Assembly: GCA_905221605.1 (NCBI GenBank)
Contig: CAJNDS010002324.1
Location: 1 to 57,500 of the forward strand
Reading direction: 5' to 3'
DNA from: Symbiodinium natans
Lineage: Eukaryota > Sar > Dinophyceae > Suessiales > Symbiodiniaceae
Length of the DNA: 57,500 nt
Positions 54,350-57,500 of the stretch are shown here, piece by piece. The notes beneath the pieces were generated by a model, which worked only from the letters and a program-made list of their open reading frames with translations, was not told the origin of the DNA and searched no databases. A program made the position numbers and the translations under genes. Every line of letters begins with the position of its first letter. Within the stretch, counting starts at the first letter, position 1.

Positions 54350-55990
54350 ACCCTACGGACTCTAGACAAGTTACATCATGATTATAACGTCTGAATGTGG
54401 TGCTGCTGCGCAGTTCGCAGCAAAAGGCCGGCGTGCCTCGAGACGTGCCTCGAGCAGAAGGGCTTTGACACGAGGCGGGTGCCATTCCGAAGGTCTCACA
54501 GGTCCCATGGGGCCTGGGACTTGGGGGGGCCTTGCGGCGGCAAGGTGCTCCCGTACAGTACCCCGAAGACGAGGTCGGAGCCGAACATTTCGTGCTGCGA
54601 GCGCTCCGCGTCTCGGCCTCGCGCTGATCCAAGCGAAGCGTATTCAGCCCAGGGCCAGTCGAGGTGTTTCGGATTTTCAGGTGATGGCCGCAAGCTAAGT
54701 TCCTTCAGGTTGGCGGCCGGAGTTCATGCTCTGGTTTGCTTAGATATGGATGATTTGGAAGTCTTTGGGGCGTGGAAGCCTGCCCCAAAAGCCCGACGCC
54801 GCACTACGGATGCGACATTTTCAGGAAAGCTCGGGACTTCAGTACGGGGCGCAGGGGGAGTCCCTTTCGAGCCTTGCGCCCTCATCATTGCCGGAAACCC
54901 CCCCCCAAACTCCGAAAGCCTTCTGAAATTGAATGAACCCAAAATTGCCTCACCCCAGCCCAAAGACCTCCAAACCCTGAGCCCTGGACCCGCCGGGCTG
55001 AGCTTTCCGCCACTCCTGCGGGTCTGCTCAACTACCAGTTGCCCCCCCCCTCCCCTCCCCTTGCACAAGCTTACCTCAGTGGAAGATAGTGGTTCAAGAT
55101 CTGCTTCATAGGGCTCACCGGCCATGTCAGGGCATGAACGGTAGGCATTGGACATTTTCGCAGTCGCAGGAAACATGCCTCGACAAGTGCTGAGTTCGAG
55201 CCCCCGACACTGTTGTGGCAGCCCTAAACCCTAAACCCCTAAGTCCCAAACCATGACCCCTAAACACCTAAACACCTGAACCCTAAACCCCTAAAGCCTG
55301 AAATCTACTTAAGTACTTAAAGTTCTGAGGAGTCCGGAGGGAAACTGCCCGCATCTCGCCTTGAGCAGCAGGCGGACCACCTCCTGGTGGGCCTGGGTGG
55401 ATGTGAGAGATTCGGGGGAGGGCTCAGGCTTTAGGGAACGGGGTTGTGTCGTAAAAGAGCGCCAACCCTAAACCCAAAACGTTCCCCCCCCCCCACCCCC
55501 GCCCCAACCCGCCAAAGCCTAAAAGCACCAACATCCCCAAACCCTAAACCCTAAACCCTAAACCCTAAAGCTCTTAAGAGCCCCTTTGAGGACCTAAACC
55601 CCCCCCTGTTAAGGGCCCCAAAAGCCAAGGAAACCCGAGCTGCCAACGCCCAGGGCATTCCATTCACGAGGTTCCTCGGAGCTTGGGGTTTGGGGTTTGG
55701 GGCTTATAGGGTTTAGGGTTGAGGGAGTAATTCGGGTTTAGGGTTTGGACATAAGGTGTAGGGTTGACATCGGTTGGCAAGCTGATGTGTGCTCTCCCTT
55801 TCGCAACCTTGGCCACATGAACCTTATAATTGGGATAGCCCTAAGCCCTATTACTATGAGAACTTCTAAGGTTCATGTAGTCCTAAGTTCGCTGCCCGAT
55901 GCCCCCAAGCCCTGGGGAGTGAAAACAAGATTGGTAACTCACCTTCTGTCCTCACAAAGGCCTCGCTGAAAGGCGTCCACCTGAATCGCC
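54350..55990. other. Upstream flank of Y2 ankyrin gene, no supported gene
   Basis: Like 36500-38110. A plus-strand frame (54395-55111) is open for 238 codons here, but the Y1 counterpart is frame-shifted at a C-run. CCCTAAA units at 55541-55571 have no counterpart at the same place in Y1, where different sequence (about 37645-37670) stands. Confidence 0.5.
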
Positions 55991-56002
55991 CTAACAAACC
56001 CT

Positions 56003-56640
56003 GCAGTCACGTCACCCCAAACCGCAACCAACAAAAACTCGAAACCTGCCTCCCCCGAAGACCGACACCACGTACAGACGGACCCAAATTACATGGTAAG
56101 CCTACAGACGTGAGCAAATGCAGCATGTTCGGGACATCCCCTATCTGTTCCGGTGTGGGTGCCTGGGAAAATGCCGCATTTTCTTACGTGTTCAGAAACT
56201 GCCCGGGGCATTCTTCCGCTACGTCACCAGCTTCTATAGGCTAATCTGGCCTTTTAAAGCATACACTGAAGTTCTTGCAACGCGAGAATTCTTTGGCAAA
56301 CCGATGTCCCGCCACGCCAAAGCTGCAGCCGAGAGCCCGGCTTCCACACGCTAGAGGTCACAAGAAGTCGACTTTTCCACATTCTCCAGGTTGCTCTCCA
56401 GAAAAATGAAGAAGAATGCTCTGAGGATCGGTTTTTGTGATAATGCCTACACAGAAACTGCCCTGGGCCACGTACGTAGGCCCTGTAGGCGTTTTCACAA
56501 CAATGGGGGGATTTCGGGACTTCTTCGGTGTGGAGAGACGGCGACCCCTGTAAAAAACGCCAAGCTGATGTCCCAAGCTTGCAGTGAGAGCCCCCAAAAG
56601 CGTTGAAGGCCGGGTTTTGAACGGCTTCGGGCTTTTCTCT
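56003..56640. other. About 640 bp in Y2 without counterpart in Y1
   Basis: Y1 goes directly from ACAAACCCTG (38114) to GGCCGATGGCTTC. In Y2 the two parts are separated by this segment. It contains a diverged poly-C element (56039-56075) and a 78-codon plus-strand frame (56118-56354, with LPGAFFRYVTSFYRLIWPFK) that I do not recognise. It could be an insertion in Y2 or a deletion in Y1. Confidence 0.6.
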
Positions 56641-57500
56641 GGGCCGATGGCTTCAAACCCCGAAGCCCCCACCCGGCCCTAAACCCCGACTGCCTGTGTC
56701 CAGTGCAGGCGCAAGCTGAGCGCCGACGCTGCGAGGACAACATCGCGAGAACATGGCCTTGCCGCAGGGTGCAAAGGTTGAGGATCTGCAAATCAGATCA
56801 CTTCAGTGAATTTCGGAAAGGTTGGGCTCAGGGTTGCTTTTTCGCGGTTTGAGCTCCAGGGACGCAGCCTTTGCAGAGCAGAGCAAACCCATAACGAACT
56901 TGTCGGGGCCCTTGCGCCCACGTGCGAGCCGCGGAGTCGCGGAGTTGCAGAGCAGATCCTCGAAGCAAGTCCGCCTTCTCGTCTAGGCTTGAATGACCGT
57001 CATGCCAGAACAAGCCAGCACAAGTTATGAGCAAGTGCGCAATGTGTCACAGGTGCCGCTGGCCGTTCTAGCCGCTGAGTTGGCTCGCATCCCCAGGACT
57101 CAGCCGAAGGCCTCCCAGAAGACGACCCAAACAGAGCAGTTCTTCTTGATTCCTTGGAACCCCCCCCAAAAAAAAGTACCCCCCAAAAGAACACTTTCAC
57201 TATGCCAACCTCCCCACCTCTGTCCCCATGAAGCTCGGAAGCCAAGATCGATGAAGGCACGAAGAAGGCGCCCAACCCTCGGCGATGGTCGGGAATTTTA
57301 CCCATTTTTGGGGAGCTGAGAGCTTCTTCAACCTTACAAATCCCTCAATCTGGGCTACCTCTGTTTGAGCTTCATTCAGAGTTCAGCAATGTGTGCTTCA
57401 GCGGCTTCGGTTTTCAGGCTGTTGGTGAGGATCTTAGGTTTCTGGGCTGGGGATTTGGCGTTGAGGGTTTTGAGCATCTTGGAATTTCAGGGGTTTGGCG
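56640..57500. other. Right end of window, no supported gene
   Basis: 56640-56740 matches 38106-38210, and 56740-56850 resembles 18185-18300 (phrase GAGGATCTGCA). After 56870 the sequence is unique here. Open frames of about 100 codons on both strands at 57000-57310 have no clear protein character. Confidence 0.5.

Larger units (their letters stand above)
43620..56000. repeat. Segmental duplication unit Y, copy Y2
   Basis: Collinear with Y1 (25860-38110) in direct orientation. The main differences are the telomere-like array lengths, the central ankyrin repeats, a 50-bp deletion near 51144, a 21-bp insertion near 54486, an 11-bp loss near 48822 and a few point changes. The right end (56000) is followed by about 640 bp that Y1 lacks. 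Confidence 0.9.

Noticed and set aside
54395-55111. 238-codon plus-strand open frame upstream of the ankyrin gene
   Set aside because: The Y1 counterpart is frame-shifted at a C-run and nothing in it resembles a known domain. A 21-bp in-frame indel alone is weak support.
1-57500. Spliced-leader relics (dinoflagellate SL sequence) marking retroposed genes
   Set aside because: Reading both strands I did not find the leader or a clear partial copy, and the genes keep their introns, so retroposition is not supported.
1-57500. CRISPR array, prophage, plasmid or other bacterial system
   Set aside because: Tandem repeats here lack unique spacers of constant length, and no bacterial gene families, ribosome binding sites or operons are visible.

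Overview
The window looks like nuclear DNA of a dinoflagellate, most likely from the Symbiodiniaceae/Suessiales side. Four things point there. Interstitial arrays of the TTTAGGG telomere repeat occur at more than twenty sites. The reconstructed introns have GC, GA or GT donors and share AG|G at both splice sites. There is a ubiquitin-like plus ankyrin-repeat protein of a type I associate with Symbiodiniaceae; that is recollection, not a search. Finally, every well-supported gene lies on the minus strand. Nothing suggests a bacterial replicon, organelle or virus. I found no rRNA, tRNA or CRISPR.

Layout. 1-5170 is repeat DNA: a TCATCA microsatellite, a minisatellite of 87 bp units (about 21 copies) and TC-rich repeats with a ~1 kb higher-order unit. 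5170-9030 is non-genic with telomere-like patches. Most of the rest is built from two duplicated units. Unit X occurs at about 9030-15970 (X1) and 19480-25260 (X2), and as a broken third copy at 39030-41410 plus 42545-42890 (X3). Unit Y occurs at about 25860-38110 (Y1) and 43620-56000 (Y2), with a fragment at 41410-42480 (Y3) lying inside X3.

Genes. X1 and X2 each carry a four-exon minus-strand gene for a ubiquitin-like/ankyrin protein (10712-12712 and 20866-22830). X2 has a 5-nt lesion that breaks the simple model. X3 has lost the whole gene in a ~2.15 kb deletion. Y1 and Y2 each carry three minus-strand loci: a two-exon ankyrin gene with a predicted signal peptide (35070-36478 and 52922-54330), a gene of at least five exons for a protein with about ten membrane segments (31634-34608 and 49535-52460), and a poorly resolved multi-exon candidate (about 29100-30327 and 47000-48354). 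I joined the exons by hand. The joins restore repeat periodicity and frame, and in X the intron length differs between copies by a number not divisible by three, which argues strongly for real splicing.

The most interesting signal is in the Y ankyrin gene. The two duplicates are almost identical over about 11 kb, yet three adjacent ankyrin repeats differ heavily (about 26 mismatches in roughly 230 bp by hand count), and two of the repeats in Y2 have been homogenised to each other. This looks like a secreted or membrane-routed repeat protein whose binding surface is diversified by conversion between repeats.
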